From the NCBI RefSeq assembly GCF_036322805.1, contig NZ_AP027272.1, positions 1,798,001 through 1,862,000 of the forward strand: DNA of 64,000 nucleotides, read 5' to 3'. Positions 1 to 9,016 of the stretch are shown piece by piece. The stretch is from Planctobacterium marinum. Its GTDB lineage: Bacteria > Pseudomonadota > Gammaproteobacteria > Enterobacterales > Alteromonadaceae. Position 1 is the stretch's first letter. Each line of letters begins with the position of its first letter. The notes under the pieces are model-generated. The model was given only the letters and a program-made list of their open reading frames with translations. It had not been told where the DNA came from and did not search any database. The translations under genes were made by a program, and so were the position numbers.

Positions 1-210
1 TTTGCGGTTATGCAAATTCCCCAGGCGGTTATCTCCCTGAAACAAGGGGCAGGTAGATTAATTCGCGATATTAATGATAAAGGAGTATTGGTTATTTGCG
101 ATAATCGATTAGTGAACAAAGATTATGGCAAAACCTTTTTAAGCAGTCTTCCCGATATGAAACGCACTCGCTCTCTGGAAGGGGCGCTGGCTTTTTTAGA
201 GGCATTATAG
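1..210 (+). CDS. yoaA: ATP-dependent helicase YoaA (DinG family), C-terminal fragment
   Basis: The reading frame is open from the first base of the window and stops at 208-210, so this is the last 69 residues of a longer gene. It contains the helicase motif VI region (QGAGRLIRD) followed by a GVLVICDNR segment, typical of the XPD/DinG-like superfamily 2 helicase YoaA. In that family the enzyme is an iron-sulfur 5'-3' DNA helicase linked to replication repair. The iron-sulfur cluster and Walker motifs lie outside the window. tsaB follows after 3 nt, and yoaA-tsaB adjacency is also common in enteric bacteria. Confidence 0.85.
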   Translation, partial: FAVMQIPQAVISLKQGAGRLIRDINDKGVLVICDNRLVNKDYGKTFLSSLPDMKRTRSLEGALAFLEAL

Positions 211-213
211 GAA

Positions 214-903
214 ATGAGTTTGAATATACTGGTTATTGACACCGCCACAGAAGCTTGTTCTGTGGCATTGCAAAGCGAGCACGGAGTAATAAGTCGTTTT
301 GAGGTTTGCCCTCAGGAACACAGCAGAAAGTTACTACCCATGGTGCAAGAAGTGCTCTGTGAAGCTGATTTGCAACTAACGCAATTAGATGTACTGGGCG
401 TTGGCGCGGGACCGGGGAGCTTTACCGGGGTGCGTATAGCGATGGGAATGGTACAAGGCTTGTCTTTTGGTGCTGGATTACCCATCGTCAAAGTCAGTAC
501 TTTGCAGGCCATGGCGCAACAGTGTCATGCCAATAGCGGTAGCCAGTCTGTTATTTCACTCATTGATGCCCGTATGTCAGAAGTGTACTTTGGTCATTAT
601 CAATTAGACGAGAATGGTTTGATGCAATTGCAAAACCAAGAGCTGGTGATCTCACCTGAGGCGTTGGTAGACGGGCCGTTATCACAAGCTAGTGAGTTCG
701 CTGGCGCAGGAACTGGCTGGAAGGCATATGAACAGTTTAGTACTTTTGCACCGCAGGACATTAGTGTCACATACCCAGATGCTCGCTGGATGCTTCCCAT
801 GGCAAAATACCAGTGGCAGCAGGGCCACACCTTTGAAGCGGCGAAAATCGAACCTACTTATCTCAGGGATAAAGTGACCTGGAAAAAACTACCTGGTAGA
901 TAG
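214..903 (+). CDS. tsaB: tRNA threonylcarbamoyladenosine biosynthesis protein TsaB
   Basis: This is a 229-residue ASKHA-fold protein of the usual TsaB length. Diagnostic features are the N-terminal DTATEACSVAL (residues 9-19) and GAGPGSFTG (64-72). In the family TsaB is an inactive paralogue of TsaD that scaffolds the TsaB-TsaD-TsaE complex, which adds threonylcarbamoyl to A37 of ANN-reading tRNAs in the cytosol. The ATG lies 3 nt after the yoaA stop, so the two are probably co-transcribed. After the stop there is a T-run and a wide inverted repeat (917-924 with 951-958). Confidence 0.95.
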   Translation: MSLNILVIDTATEACSVALQSEHGVISRFEVCPQEHSRKLLPMVQEVLCEADLQLTQLDVLGVGAGPGSFTGVRIAMGMVQGLSFGAGLPIVKVSTLQAMAQQCHANSGSQSVISLIDARMSEVYFGHYQLDENGLMQLQNQELVISPEALVDGPLSQASEFAGAGTGWKAYEQFSTFAPQDISVTYPDARWMLPMAKYQWQQGHTFEAAKIEPTYLRDKVTWKKLPGR

Positions 904-916
904 GTTTTTTTGTCAG

Positions 917-958
917 TTCCCGGCGTTCAACGCTATTAATTGTAAGATTGGCCGGGAA
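917..958. repeat. Inverted repeat downstream of tsaB
   Basis: TTCCCGGC at 917-924 is perfectly repeated in inverted orientation at 951-958 with 26 nt between. It could fold in the tsaB 3' untranslated region. There is no T-run after the right arm, so it does not look like a classical intrinsic terminator. Confidence 0.4.
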
Positions 959-1052
959 ATTGCTGAGAGAATTACTAAAGAGTTACAGAAATCAGCCGAT
1001 AAACAAGGCATAGATTTTTGTATACACAGCAAATGGTAATTGGAAACAGCTA

Positions 1053-1367
1053 GTGACGTTTGAATCATCCGTGGTTACCCGACCCGGAACACTCATTATT
1101 AATCCGCCAGTAAATCAGGCGCCAAAGCAGAATCCTGAGCAACAACCTGCTCAGGAGGATGCTTCGCAGTCGCGTTCGGGCTACCCTGCAGAAATTGTCA
1201 TTAAGCGTGGAGATTCCGAGTCTTTTGCTCAGGCTGATAAGTTTCGCGAGCAACAAGGCGGCCAGTTTTCAGGTGGCAAGTATGGTGTCGATGCTTATCA
1301 AAGCCTTGCCGTTGAAACACGTCGGGAAGAAATCAAACAAATGATGGGCGTAGATACCTACGCCTGA
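1053..1367 (+). CDS. Small hypothetical protein (104 aa)
   Basis: I do not recognise this protein. It starts with GTG at 1053 and has no signal peptide or membrane segment. The first half is rich in Pro, Gln and Asn and looks disordered. The second half is more ordered and ends in a compact motif: YQSLAVETRREEIKQMMG, then VDTYA. The composition suggests a cytosolic protein with a short C-terminal helix. It sits alone between tsaB and the lipoprotein gene, with gaps of 149 and 113 nt. The opposite strand also has an open frame of 63 codons at 1065-1256, which I regard as a shadow. Confidence 0.6.
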   Translation: MTFESSVVTRPGTLIINPPVNQAPKQNPEQQPAQEDASQSRSGYPAEIVIKRGDSESFAQADKFREQQGGQFSGGKYGVDAYQSLAVETRREEIKQMMGVDTYA

Positions 1368-1480
1368 TGTACCCGGTTAATCTTATTCCAAACCCTTTCC
1401 TGATTCAGTAGTGGTTCACTTTAAACCGTTAAGCTAATACACTAGTGTCCATCTATTTACCCGGCATCGAGGGCCTGAAT

Positions 1481-2179
1481 ATGAAGTTTGGTCTGACAAA
1501 ATCATGTTATCCATTGCTCGTTCTCACCTTGTTTTTATCCGGCTGTGCAGCTGTCCCTGAGAGTGTACAAGTACCAGAGGACACGCCATTGGTAGCCTAC
1601 CAGCAAGTTGCTGCTGCACCTGATGTGCAGAAAGACAAGATGGCTCGCTGGGGTGGGGTCATTGCCAATATAGAGAACAAAGCCGATAGCACCCAACTAG
1701 AAGTGGTTTATTACCCTCTAAGGGGATATGGACGACCTATAATAGGTAAAGAGAGTATCGGTCGCTTCCGGGTGTATGTAGATGGTTTTCTCGATCCTAT
1801 GGTGTATCAAAGAGGACGCAGTATGACCTTCGCTGGAACCATTAGCGGTATAGAGCAAGGTCTGGTAGGGGAGCACAATTATCACTATCCCACTATGAAA
1901 GCCAAGGGCTATTATCTTTGGGAAGATATCGACAGAATTGAAATTGAGACGATTTCAGTCTGGCCTCATCACCGATATGGGTTTGGTTATCCCTTCTATG
2001 GCTGGAGCCATTGGCCCTTTTACCAGCGACACGTGGTAAAGCGCAGGCACCAACATCATCATCATAATACCCGCACAGGCGGTAATAATGATGGTAACAA
2101 TTCCTCCAGTAACACCCGACATAGAGAAGATTCGCAGCGCCTTGAAACTAAAAAAGGGCGAGGCAATATCGAACCTTAA
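1481..2179 (+). CDS. Slp-family outer-membrane lipoprotein
   Basis: From the ATG at 1481 the product is 232 aa and begins with a lipoprotein signal peptide whose lipobox is LSGC, with Cys22 as the lipidation site. An upstream in-frame GTG at 1445 would put 12 extra residues before the signal, so I prefer 1481. The body (RWGGVIANIENKADSTQLEV and a later FRVYVDGFLDP segment) matches the Slp/YeaY family, starvation-inducible lipoproteins of unclear function. The C-terminus is longer than in E. coli Slp. It has an aromatic stretch (about 160-178), a His-rich stretch (about 184-196) and an Asn/Ser-rich charged tail. Metal binding by this tail is only a guess. Confidence 0.85.
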   Translation: MKFGLTKSCYPLLVLTLFLSGCAAVPESVQVPEDTPLVAYQQVAAAPDVQKDKMARWGGVIANIENKADSTQLEVVYYPLRGYGRPIIGKESIGRFRVYVDGFLDPMVYQRGRSMTFAGTISGIEQGLVGEHNYHYPTMKAKGYYLWEDIDRIEIETISVWPHHRYGFGYPFYGWSHWPFYQRHVVKRRHQHHHHNTRTGGNNDGNNSSSNTRHREDSQRLETKKGRGNIEP

Positions 2180-2206
2180 ACATGGCATTGTGATGTAAAC
2201 GATGTT

Positions 2207-2236
2207 AAAAAAGCGGCAATTTATTGCCGTTTTTTG
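2207..2236 (+). terminator. Intrinsic terminator after the Slp gene
   Basis: An A-run plus GCGGCAA (2207-2219) pairs with TTGCCG and a T-run (2224-2236) across a 4-nt loop. A second T-run follows and reaches the ATG of the next gene at 2245. The flanking A and T runs would let it work in both directions. Confidence 0.8.
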
Positions 2237-2244
2237 GTTTTTTT

Positions 2245-3090
2245 ATGACAGAAATTGAAGTTGCGTTGCCCCACATGACGTTTAGGGGACTCTCTTTTGG
2301 TGATCCTGAACTTCCTCCTGCAATTGCGTTACATGGTTGGCTAGATAATGCCGCCAGTTTTATCCCCCTTGCCGAATGTTTGCCAGACTTTCACATTATC
2401 GCACTGGATCTCGCCGGACATGGTAAAACTGACCACAGAGCACAAGGCGCACATTATCATCTGATGGACAATGTTCAGGATTTGCATCAGGTGATAGAAC
2501 TCATGGAATTGGATAAGGTTTCCTTTATTAGCCATTCCATGGGGGGGATTGTTTCCTCTGTTTATGCCAGTTGTTTTCCTGAAAAGGTGCAAGCACTAGC
2601 GGTAATAGAGTCCTTTGGGCCCTTGACGCTAGAGCCAGAAACCAGCCCACAGCAGTTGCGTGAATCCATTGAGAGTCGTATTGCCAGCCAACAAAAAACG
2701 CCTCGTCATCCCGGCTCCATGGACGCCGCTGTCACTGCGCGCCTGATGGCGGGGAAAATGCAACGAGGGTCAGCTCAGCTGCTCATGGAACGCAATATTG
2801 AGCAAAGTGATGAAGGGCTTAAATGGCGCACCGATCAGAGACTCAGAACCATTTCCTCCCTGCGACTAACGGAGCCCCAGGCAAACGCTTTTATCGCGGG
2901 TGTGCAATGTCCCTGGCTAACTATTTTAGGCAGTGAGGGATTTGAAAAATTGAAAGTAAATGTAGAGCGGCGTCAGTCTCTGGTAAACAACTTGGAAGTG
3001 GTGACCTGTGATGGTGGTCATCATTTACATATGGATAATCCAGGCCAGGTGGCTGAAAAAATTTCTGTTTTTTTCGGGAAGTATGTTTAA
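2245..3090 (+). CDS. Alpha/beta hydrolase
   Basis: The 281-residue protein has an oxyanion-hole HGWLD (30-34), a nucleophile elbow SHSMGG with Ser98, and a C-terminal GGHHLH (257-262) giving the catalytic His. This fits the serine esterase/lipase-like alpha/beta-hydrolase fold. The substrate is unknown and there is no signal peptide, so it is cytosolic. The N-terminus MTEIEVALPH is typical of the family and supports the ATG at 2245 over an in-frame TTG at 2224 that lies inside a terminator hairpin. There is no Shine-Dalgarno sequence: only a T-run precedes the ATG. fadD follows after 168 nt. Confidence 0.85.
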   Translation: MTEIEVALPHMTFRGLSFGDPELPPAIALHGWLDNAASFIPLAECLPDFHIIALDLAGHGKTDHRAQGAHYHLMDNVQDLHQVIELMELDKVSFISHSMGGIVSSVYASCFPEKVQALAVIESFGPLTLEPETSPQQLRESIESRIASQQKTPRHPGSMDAAVTARLMAGKMQRGSAQLLMERNIEQSDEGLKWRTDQRLRTISSLRLTEPQANAFIAGVQCPWLTILGSEGFEKLKVNVERRQSLVNNLEVVTCDGGHHLHMDNPGQVAEKISVFFGKYV

Positions 3091-3163
3091 CGCCAGGCTA
3101 TTGTTAACGAGATGTGATTAAAAGTTTAACTTTGCGAAAGGTTTGGCTAGTATAAACAAAAGT

Positions 3164-3180
3164 CTCTGGTCGGACGACTG
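3164..3180 (+). promoter_or_regulatory. Candidate FadR operator upstream of fadD
   Basis: A 17-bp element with core CTGGTCGGAC matches the FadR consensus CTGGTCNGAC. It lies just downstream of a -10-like TATAAA at 3151-3156, so FadR binding would cover the start of transcription. A fadR gene is present in this window at 19329. FadR repression of fadD, relieved by long-chain acyl-CoA, is established in enteric bacteria; here it is inferred from the site. Confidence 0.7.
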
Positions 3181-3197
3181 ACGTCAGTCGTTTTTTT
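3173..3197 (+). terminator. Perfect palindrome with T-run in the fadD leader
   Basis: CGACTGACGTCAGTCG (3175-3190) is a perfect 16-bp palindrome followed by seven T residues (3191-3197), as in an intrinsic terminator. It could terminate the upstream hydrolase transcript. It overlaps the right part of the FadR-like site and lies before the fadD start, so transcripts begun near 3162 would have to pass it. Confidence 0.65.
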
Positions 3198-3258
3198 CAC
3201 CTCAGACGTATAACAATGAAATATTATTCAGACCCAAGCACGCTCAGGAGCCATCAAA

Positions 3259-4911
3259 GTGGAAAAGATTTGGTTGAAGAATTACCACTCTACTGTTCAG
3301 CCGGAAGTTGACCCGGATAAGTACACCTCACTCGTCGATATTTTTGAACAATCGATAGCAAAATACGCTGATAAAACCGCATATATCAATATGGGCCACA
3401 GCATTACATTTGGTGAGTTAGAAGAGTATTCGAAACACTTTGCAGCGTATCTGCAAGGGCAGGGGCTTAAAAAGGGCGACGCCGTCGCGGTTATGATGCC
3501 TAACCTCATTCAATATCCCATCGCAATTTTTGGCATATTGAGAGCGGGTATGTCGGTGGTTAACGTTAACCCTATGTATACTGAGCGCGAGCTGGAACAC
3601 CAGCTTAATGACTCCGGTGCAAAAGCCATTGTTATTGTAGAAAATTTTGCTAATACGCTTTCAGCCATTATCGACAAAACACCTGTACAGCTGACTATGC
3701 TGACTAAAATCGGTGACATGTTTCCAATTCCGAAACGCTGGATAGTTAACGCGGTATTAAAGTACGTCAAAAAGGTGATCCCTGAGTTTAACTTGCCCGG
3801 TGCGGTGCCATTTCCTGATGTGCTGAGTCGCGGCAAGAACCTAACCTTTACCAAACCAGAAATAACTAACGATGATATCGCCTTTTTGCAATATACAGGT
3901 GGTACTACGGGTGTTTCCAAAGGTGGCATGTTGACTCACCGTAACATGGTAGCCAACCTGGAACAGATATCCGGCATTCTTGAGCCGGTAATTACGCCGG
4001 GAGAAGAGATAGTGGTAACCGCGTTACCGCTTTACCATATTTTTGCACTGCAAGGTAACTGCTTAACTTTCATGAAGTTTGGCTGCCCGAACTTGTTAAT
4101 CACCAATCCAAGAGATATGCCGGGATTTATCGAGGAGCTGGGTAAATACGATTTCTCCATTATTACTGGTGTTAACACCCTGTTTAATGGGCTTTTAAAT
4201 ACTCCCGGATTCAATGAGCTGGATTTCTCGCGCTTCAAGTTTGGCTTAGGCGGTGGCATGGCTGTGCAGCGCGCCGTAGCAGAACGCTGGCATGAGGTGA
4301 CAGGAACAGCGCTGTTGGAAGGCTATGGTTTGACCGAATGTAGCCCAGTGGTGACTGTTAACCCTCCACAACTAGAGCGCTACAAAGGCTCAATCGGTAT
4401 GCCAGTGGCATCAACGGATATAAAATTACTTGATGAAGAGGGCAATGAAGTGCCGATGGGCGAGGCGGGAGAGATGTATGTTAAAGGCCCGCAAGTTATG
4501 AAAGGCTATCTCAATCGCCCTGAGGCCACTGATGAAATCATTAAAGATGGCTGGCTGGCTACAGGTGATATCGCAAAATGTGATGAGGATGGTTATTTTT
4601 ACATTGTTGACCGCAAGAAAGACATGATCCTGGTATCTGGCTTTAACGTGTTTCCTAATGAGGTGGAAGATGTAGCTGTAATGCATCCCGGCGTGTTGGA
4701 AGCTGCAGCTATCGGCGTTCCTCACGAAGTTTCAGGTGAAATCGTAAAACTCTTTATTGTCAAAAAAGATGAGAGTTTGACTGACAAAGAGGTGATTGCT
4801 CATTGTAAATCTCATTTGACCGGATATAAGGTTCCGAAAATAGTTGAGTTTAGAGACGAGCTTCCTAAATCAAATGTTGGTAAGATACTGCGCAGGCAGT
4901 TACGAGACTAA
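3259..4911 (+). CDS. fadD: Long-chain fatty acid--CoA ligase FadD
   Basis: A 550-aa acyl-CoA synthetase of the usual FadD length. It shows the ATP-binding loop [11 protein letters not shown] (212-222), YGLTE (356-360), the FACS signature region with TGDIA and [11 protein letters not shown] (about 431-461), and the C-terminal catalytic Lys in NVGKIL (Lys542). It activates exogenous long-chain fatty acids to acyl-CoA at the inner membrane for beta-oxidation. The start is GTG at 3259 with a CAGGAG Shine-Dalgarno at 3245-3250. A FadR-like operator lies upstream and a strong terminator directly after the stop, so it is probably a single-gene unit. Confidence 0.95.
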   Translation: MEKIWLKNYHSTVQPEVDPDKYTSLVDIFEQSIAKYADKTAYINMGHSITFGELEEYSKHFAAYLQGQGLKKGDAVAVMMPNLIQYPIAIFGILRAGMSVVNVNPMYTERELEHQLNDSGAKAIVIVENFANTLSAIIDKTPVQLTMLTKIGDMFPIPKRWIVNAVLKYVKKVIPEFNLPGAVPFPDVLSRGKNLTFTKPEITNDDIAFLQYTGGTTGVSKGGMLTHRNMVANLEQISGILEPVITPGEEIVVTALPLYHIFALQGNCLTFMKFGCPNLLITNPRDMPGFIEELGKYDFSIITGVNTLFNGLLNTPGFNELDFSRFKFGLGGGMAVQRAVAERWHEVTGTALLEGYGLTECSPVVTVNPPQLERYKGSIGMPVASTDIKLLDEEGNEVPMGEAGEMYVKGPQVMKGYLNRPEATDEIIKDGWLATGDIAKCDEDGYFYIVDRKKDMILVSGFNVFPNEVEDVAVMHPGVLEAAAIGVPHEVSGEIVKLFIVKKDESLTDKEVIAHCKSHLTGYKVPKIVEFRDELPKSNVGKILRRQLRD

Positions 4912-4915
4912 ATAG

Positions 4916-4941
4916 AAACCGGCGCCAGCCGGTTTTTTTTT
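4916..4941 (+). terminator. Intrinsic terminator after fadD
   Basis: A perfect 8-bp stem AAACCGGC / GCCGGTTT with a 4-nt loop (4916-4935) is followed by an unbroken T-run to 4941. The next start codon (rnd) is only 18 nt beyond. Confidence 0.9.
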
Positions 4942-4959
4942 CTTCAAAATCAGAAGTGT

Positions 4960-6087
4960 ATGGAATTTCAAATAATTAGTGAAAACGGAGAACTGGCGAC
5001 GTATTGTCAGCAATCCAAGGGCGTAGAGTTCATCTCCCTCGATACCGAGTTTGTGCGCACAAAAACCTGGTATCCCCAGTGCGGTCTTATTCAGATAAAT
5101 AACGGTAAGCAAATTGTACTGGTTGATCCGTTAACGGTTAGCGACTGGTCACCCTTAGTTGAAATTCTGATTGATCCGGATGTTGTAAAGGTTTTGCATT
5201 CTCCTTCAGAAGATTTTGAGGTGTTTTACCGATTATTAGGGGTTTACCCAGCCCCTATCTTCGACACTCAGTTCGCAGCTTGTCTGGTAGGACTCGGTAA
5301 TACCTTGGGGTACGCCAAGTTGATACAAGATTTGTTAGGCGTTGAGGTGGACAAAGGTGAGTCACGCACTGATTGGTTACGCCGCCCCTTGAGTGCTACG
5401 CAATTGCAGTATGCTGCCTATGATGTTCTTTATTTGCATCAGGTTTACCCAATTTTAAAAGAAAAGATTGTCGCTATTGAGCGTTTTGATTGGGTGCTCC
5501 AGGAGATGGAGTCTTTGGCAAATAGAAAGCGGGCTAATTTACAACCTCAGCATCGTTATTTGTTGGTGAAAAATAACTGGCAATTGCAGCCACGGTGTTT
5601 AGCCGTGTTACAAGACCTCGCTGCATGGCGCTACCAAACCGCAGTGGAACAGGACCTGGCGGCAAATTTTGTGATTAAAGAAACTGCGATGCTGGAAATT
5701 GCTAAACGAGTGCCCAAATCCCTTAGTAAGCTAGCCGCCCTGAATGTGCTGTCAGGCAAGGAATTACGCATTCATGGGGAACGGATAATTGAAATCGTTT
5801 TGCAATCAAGTCAGCGAGATGAGGAGGATTTACCACCTAAAGTACGCCGCTTAATGGACATCAAGGCGTATAAGAAGATTAGTCAGAGTATTCGCAACGA
5901 ATGCCTGACCATTGCTGAAGAATTGAACATTGCCCCGGAAGTATTGGCTTCCAAAAAACAAATCAATCAGTTTCTGAAATATTTATGGTTCGATACGGAA
6001 GAATGTAAACTGCAGGGTGTTAAACCCGATCTGTGTTGTGGCTGGCGTTACGAGCTGCTGGCTGACGTACTGAGTGAATATCAATAA
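4960..6087 (+). CDS. rnd: Ribonuclease D
   Basis: A 375-residue DEDD-type 3'-5' exoribonuclease. Exo motif I is DTEF (Asp28, Glu30), motif II includes Asp85 in SPSEDFEVF, and motif III is YAAYD (Tyr151, Asp155). An HRDC nucleic-acid-binding domain follows at about 210-290. RNase D trims tRNA and small stable RNA precursors in the cytosol. Length and motif order are normal. The fadD terminator ends 18 nt before the ATG, so transcription must come from read-through or from a promoter inside fadD. No clear promoter is visible in the short gap. Confidence 0.95.
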   Translation: MEFQIISENGELATYCQQSKGVEFISLDTEFVRTKTWYPQCGLIQINNGKQIVLVDPLTVSDWSPLVEILIDPDVVKVLHSPSEDFEVFYRLLGVYPAPIFDTQFAACLVGLGNTLGYAKLIQDLLGVEVDKGESRTDWLRRPLSATQLQYAAYDVLYLHQVYPILKEKIVAIERFDWVLQEMESLANRKRANLQPQHRYLLVKNNWQLQPRCLAVLQDLAAWRYQTAVEQDLAANFVIKETAMLEIAKRVPKSLSKLAALNVLSGKELRIHGERIIEIVLQSSQRDEEDLPPKVRRLMDIKAYKKISQSIRNECLTIAEELNIAPEVLASKKQINQFLKYLWFDTEECKLQGVKPDLCCGWRYELLADVLSEYQ

Positions 6088-6127
6088 TCTTAAAAACCAT
6101 CGGATATAATAGCGAGTTGTTTTAACG

Positions 6128-6412
6128 ATGCTTTGTGCAATATATAAAAGTAGTAAAAAAAACGAAACATACCTCTATGTTGAAAAACGCGATGATTTTA
6201 GTCGCGTGCCAGAGCCATTATTAGCCACATTCGGAAAGCCACAATTTGTTATGCTGTTTAATCTTGCAGGTGATAAACAACTGGTCAGGATAGGCAATGA
6301 AAAAGTGAAAAGCGCATTGACTGAGCAAGGCTTTTATTTGCAGTTACCGCCCAAAACAGAGAGTTTGCTGGTACAACATCGCGCTGCGCTAAAAGGGGCC
6401 GGTGATGAGTAA
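6128..6412 (+). CDS. ycgL: YcgL-domain protein
   Basis: A 94-residue protein with the YcgL signature start ([18 protein letters not shown]) and the FGKPQFVM segment. The family is a small conserved alpha/beta fold of unknown function in gammaproteobacteria. A good -10 hexamer TATAAT lies at 6105-6110, but no convincing -35 accompanies it. The stop overlaps the next start, so it forms an operon with the transglycosylase, ycgM-like and ycgN genes. The ycgL-ycgM-ycgN order is also seen in E. coli. Confidence 0.93.
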   Translation: MLCAIYKSSKKNETYLYVEKRDDFSRVPEPLLATFGKPQFVMLFNLAGDKQLVRIGNEKVKSALTEQGFYLQLPPKTESLLVQHRAALKGAGDE

Positions 6413-7388
6413 TTCAAAACTCGTGTGGCTTTTTACTGTTCTGTTATGCATTTCGTTTTATGGCAAGGCGCAGAACAAACCATCTTTTGAACAATACATT
6501 GCAGAATTTAAAACTGAAGCGTCTGAGCGCGGGTTTAGCCGAAGCTTTTTGGATTCGGCCTTTGAAGACATCAAGTTTTATCAAAGAGCGGTGAGTTCCG
6601 ATAAAAACCAACCTGAATTTAAACAAACTTTGGATACCTATTTACCTAAGCGCTTACCCGACTGGAAGGTTAAGCGTGCCATAGCCCTCTACAATGAGCA
6701 TGCTGAGGTGTTAAACAAAGTCGCCCAAAAATACGGTGTACAACCTCGGTTTATCGTTGCCCTATGGGGGGTAGAGAGTAATTTTGGCAAGTTGATGGGC
6801 AGTTATCCTGTGCTCTCTGCGTTAGCCACATTAGCCTACGAAGGGCGTCGTGAAGCGTTGTTCAGAAAACAGCTATACGCAGCACTAACTATTTTAAATG
6901 AAGGGCATATCAGCAAGGCTGATTTTAAGGGGTCATGGGCCGGGGCGATGGGGCAGAGCCAATTTATGCCCACTTCATTTCTGAATTACGCACAGGATTT
7001 TGATGGTGACGGTAAAAAAGACATCTGGACAAATCACGAGGATGTTTTTGCCTCTATCGCCAACTTTCTTGCAACAGAAGGTTGGGACGATTCTGCGACC
7101 TGGGGTAGACAGGTAAAATTGCCCGAAAATTTTGACTATAAGTTAAGCGGCCTTGCCAGAGAAAAAATGAAGTCGCTCGCTGACTGGCAAGCATTAGGCG
7201 TCAGACGAATGGACGGACGAGCTCTACCCGACCGCGAGCTACAGGCCTCCTTGATCATGCCTGACGATGAAAAAGGTCGGATTTATCTGGTGTATGATAA
7301 TTTTCACACATTAATGGGATGGAACCGCTCCACCTACTTCGGTGCCTCAGTGGGGCATCTTTCTGATCGTATTAAATTGGGGCGTTAA
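6405..7388 (+). CDS. Lytic murein transglycosylase (MltB family)
   Basis: A 327-aa MltB-type transglycosylase with an N-terminal signal peptide (residues 1 to about 22, no lipobox, so a soluble periplasmic form rather than a lipoprotein). The catalytic Glu124 lies in [11 protein letters not shown], and the substrate-cleft motif [13 protein letters not shown] follows. It cleaves peptidoglycan between MurNAc and GlcNAc and forms anhydro-MurNAc ends. The ATG at 6405 is preferred to a GTG at 6402. The gene overlaps ycgL by 8 nt. An MltB-type gene inserted between ycgL and ycgM is the main difference from the enteric arrangement. Confidence 0.92.
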   Translation: MSNSKLVWLFTVLLCISFYGKAQNKPSFEQYIAEFKTEASERGFSRSFLDSAFEDIKFYQRAVSSDKNQPEFKQTLDTYLPKRLPDWKVKRAIALYNEHAEVLNKVAQKYGVQPRFIVALWGVESNFGKLMGSYPVLSALATLAYEGRREALFRKQLYAALTILNEGHISKADFKGSWAGAMGQSQFMPTSFLNYAQDFDGDGKKDIWTNHEDVFASIANFLATEGWDDSATWGRQVKLPENFDYKLSGLAREKMKSLADWQALGVRRMDGRALPDRELQASLIMPDDEKGRIYLVYDNFHTLMGWNRSTYFGASVGHLSDRIKLGR

Positions 7389-7391
7389 ATT

Positions 7392-8063
7392 ATGTATCGT
7401 CATTTATTTGAACATGGTGGTTATGCTGAACTACCTGCGGGAAAAGTAGTTTGTGTGGGACGAAACTACGCTGAACATATCGCAGAGCTAAACAATGAAA
7501 CGCCTGATGAACCTTTATTGTTTATGAAAGGCAGTAATGCACTTGTGTCCTTCAGTGATACGCTGTTTATTCCAACGAACGCATTGTGCCATAACGAAAT
7601 AGAGCTGGCCTTTTTAATTGCTCAGCCAATTACTTGCGCAAGTGTAGAACAAGCACATGCGGCTATTGCGGGAGTTGGGCTGGCACTTGATTTAACGCTG
7701 CGGGACAAACAGTCAGAATTGAGAGCCAAAGGACTACCTTGGGAGCGAGCCAAAGCGTTTGATGGTAGCTGCCCGGTGAGTGCTTTTATTCCTTCTGAGC
7801 AATTGGACTTGCAGAGAGATATGAATTTTTCTTTTTGGGTTAATGATGAATTACGCCAACAAGGATGTTCGTCACAAATGATTTGGTCCTGGTCGAGCTT
7901 GATTGCTCATATTTCGACCATCTTTAGTTTATACCCCGGTGATGTCGTTTTGACTGGAACCCCTAAGGGAGTGGGCCCATTAAATCCTGGCGATAAGCTC
8001 AAAGCATCGTTAAACGACATTTTATTTTGTTCAGCGCAGGTGCAGCAGGAAGAGAGTCGCTAA
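7392..8063 (+). CDS. ycgM: Fumarylacetoacetate hydrolase family protein (YcgM-like)
   Basis: A 223-residue FAH-fold enzyme. VCVGRNYAEH (20-29) is the usual start of the fold. NEIELAF supplies acidic metal ligands (Glu69, Glu71) and LDLTLRD gives further Asp residues near 100-105. GDVVLTGTPKGVGPL is the conserved C-terminal motif. Relatives are divalent-metal acylpyruvate hydrolases or oxaloacetate tautomerases/decarboxylases; which activity applies here cannot be read from sequence. It starts 3 nt after the transglycosylase stop and abuts ycgN. Confidence 0.9.
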   Translation: MYRHLFEHGGYAELPAGKVVCVGRNYAEHIAELNNETPDEPLLFMKGSNALVSFSDTLFIPTNALCHNEIELAFLIAQPITCASVEQAHAAIAGVGLALDLTLRDKQSELRAKGLPWERAKAFDGSCPVSAFIPSEQLDLQRDMNFSFWVNDELRQQGCSSQMIWSWSSLIAHISTIFSLYPGDVVLTGTPKGVGPLNPGDKLKASLNDILFCSAQVQQEESR

Positions 8064-8555
8064 ATGACCGCTTTTTGGGAAGAAAAATCACTGGCAGAGA
8101 TGTCCCAGCAGGAATGGGAAGCGATTTGTGATGGTTGTGGCAAATGCTGCTTACACAAATTTATCGATGATGAAAACGCTGACGTGCCTGAAACAACAGA
8201 TGTTATCGCAGAGCACGAAACCGTTGAGTTTACCAATGTGGTGTGTGATTACCTCAATACTAAAACCTGCTCCTGCACTCAATATGAGCAACGCACAGTG
8301 CTGGTTCCCGATTGTGTGCAGCTAACCAAAGAAAATCTAAAAGATATTTTTTATATGCCGCCTAGTTGCAGTTACCGCCGCCTGGAGGAAGGCAGAGGGT
8401 TGCCTTCCTGGCATCCTTTGTTAAATCGCAATAAAAAAACAGCGATGCATAGAGCTGAGATGTCGGTGCGCGGTAAAACGGTGTTTGAGTACCAGGTGGA
8501 TCCGGAGAAATACGAAGATTACATCGTTACCTGGCCGTTAAATGATATGGATTAG
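8064..8555 (+). CDS. ycgN: YcgN-family cysteine-cluster protein
   Basis: A 163-aa protein with an N-terminal cysteine cluster CDGCGKCC (Cys22, 25, 28, 29) and further cysteines near 60, 69, 71, 85 and 101. This is the UPF0260/YkgJ-like pattern, thought to bind zinc or an iron-sulfur cluster. The biochemical function is unknown. It starts on the base after the ycgM stop, so translation is coupled. It is the last gene of the ycgL operon. A short hairpin without a T-run follows at 8553-8575. Confidence 0.92.
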   Translation: MTAFWEEKSLAEMSQQEWEAICDGCGKCCLHKFIDDENADVPETTDVIAEHETVEFTNVVCDYLNTKTCSCTQYEQRTVLVPDCVQLTKENLKDIFYMPPSCSYRRLEEGRGLPSWHPLLNRNKKTAMHRAEMSVRGKTVFEYQVDPEKYEDYIVTWPLNDMD

Positions 8556-8875
8556 TTGCAATGTCAATTGCGACTCTTAAACATTTTCGATATGTAACAG
8601 AGGGTGCTACCTCGGCCCATTATCGACATCAATGTTGATTTCCAAAAGTTCCTGTCTAAAAACCCGAAAAATGTTACCAAAGGTTGCATTTGAAGATTCT
8701 GCGCTGCATTTTAACAAAATGCTAAAGCACCTTAAAAGAAAGGGTGGGGTTGTCCGTAACCCCCATAACAAGCGTGTTTTAAGGTTGTTTTTAGTGTGTT
8801 CCATAGTGTCTAGACAAGTCATAATCGCAGATCCTCCATCAAAAAAAATATATTTTTGTTTTTACTAAAAAGTGT
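8556..8875. other. Intergenic region upstream of the first TonB receptor
   Basis: About 460 nt separate ycgN from the receptor gene. Open frames on both strands (8632-8868 plus, 8607-8822 minus) have no recognisable protein character. A small hairpin GGGGTT / AACCCC lies at 8746-8763. I see no riboswitch or RNA gene. The promoter of the receptor appears at the right end. Confidence 0.5.
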
Positions 8876-8904
8876 TTGTTTTCGGGGTTTTATGTGGCTA
8901 TAAC
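8876..8904 (+). promoter_or_regulatory. Candidate sigma-70 promoter of the TonB receptor gene
   Basis: TTGTTT at 8876-8881 and TATAAC at 8899-8904 are separated by 17 bp, giving a transcription start near 8911 and a leader of about 105 nt before the ATG at 9017. Confidence 0.55.
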
Positions 8905-9016
8905 TAGTCTGCTACCTAAATATTTTTGGGTGGCAGGAAAATAAAATCGTGCAAATCAAAAACACACATGTGCCTTCACCAGGCGCATAAACACTTAGAA
9001 AATTTGGAACACAGCT

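Noticed and set aside
8632-8868. Open frame of 78 codons upstream of the first TonB receptor
   Set aside because: No ribosome site and no protein-like composition; an overlapping open frame exists on the other strand, so both look random.
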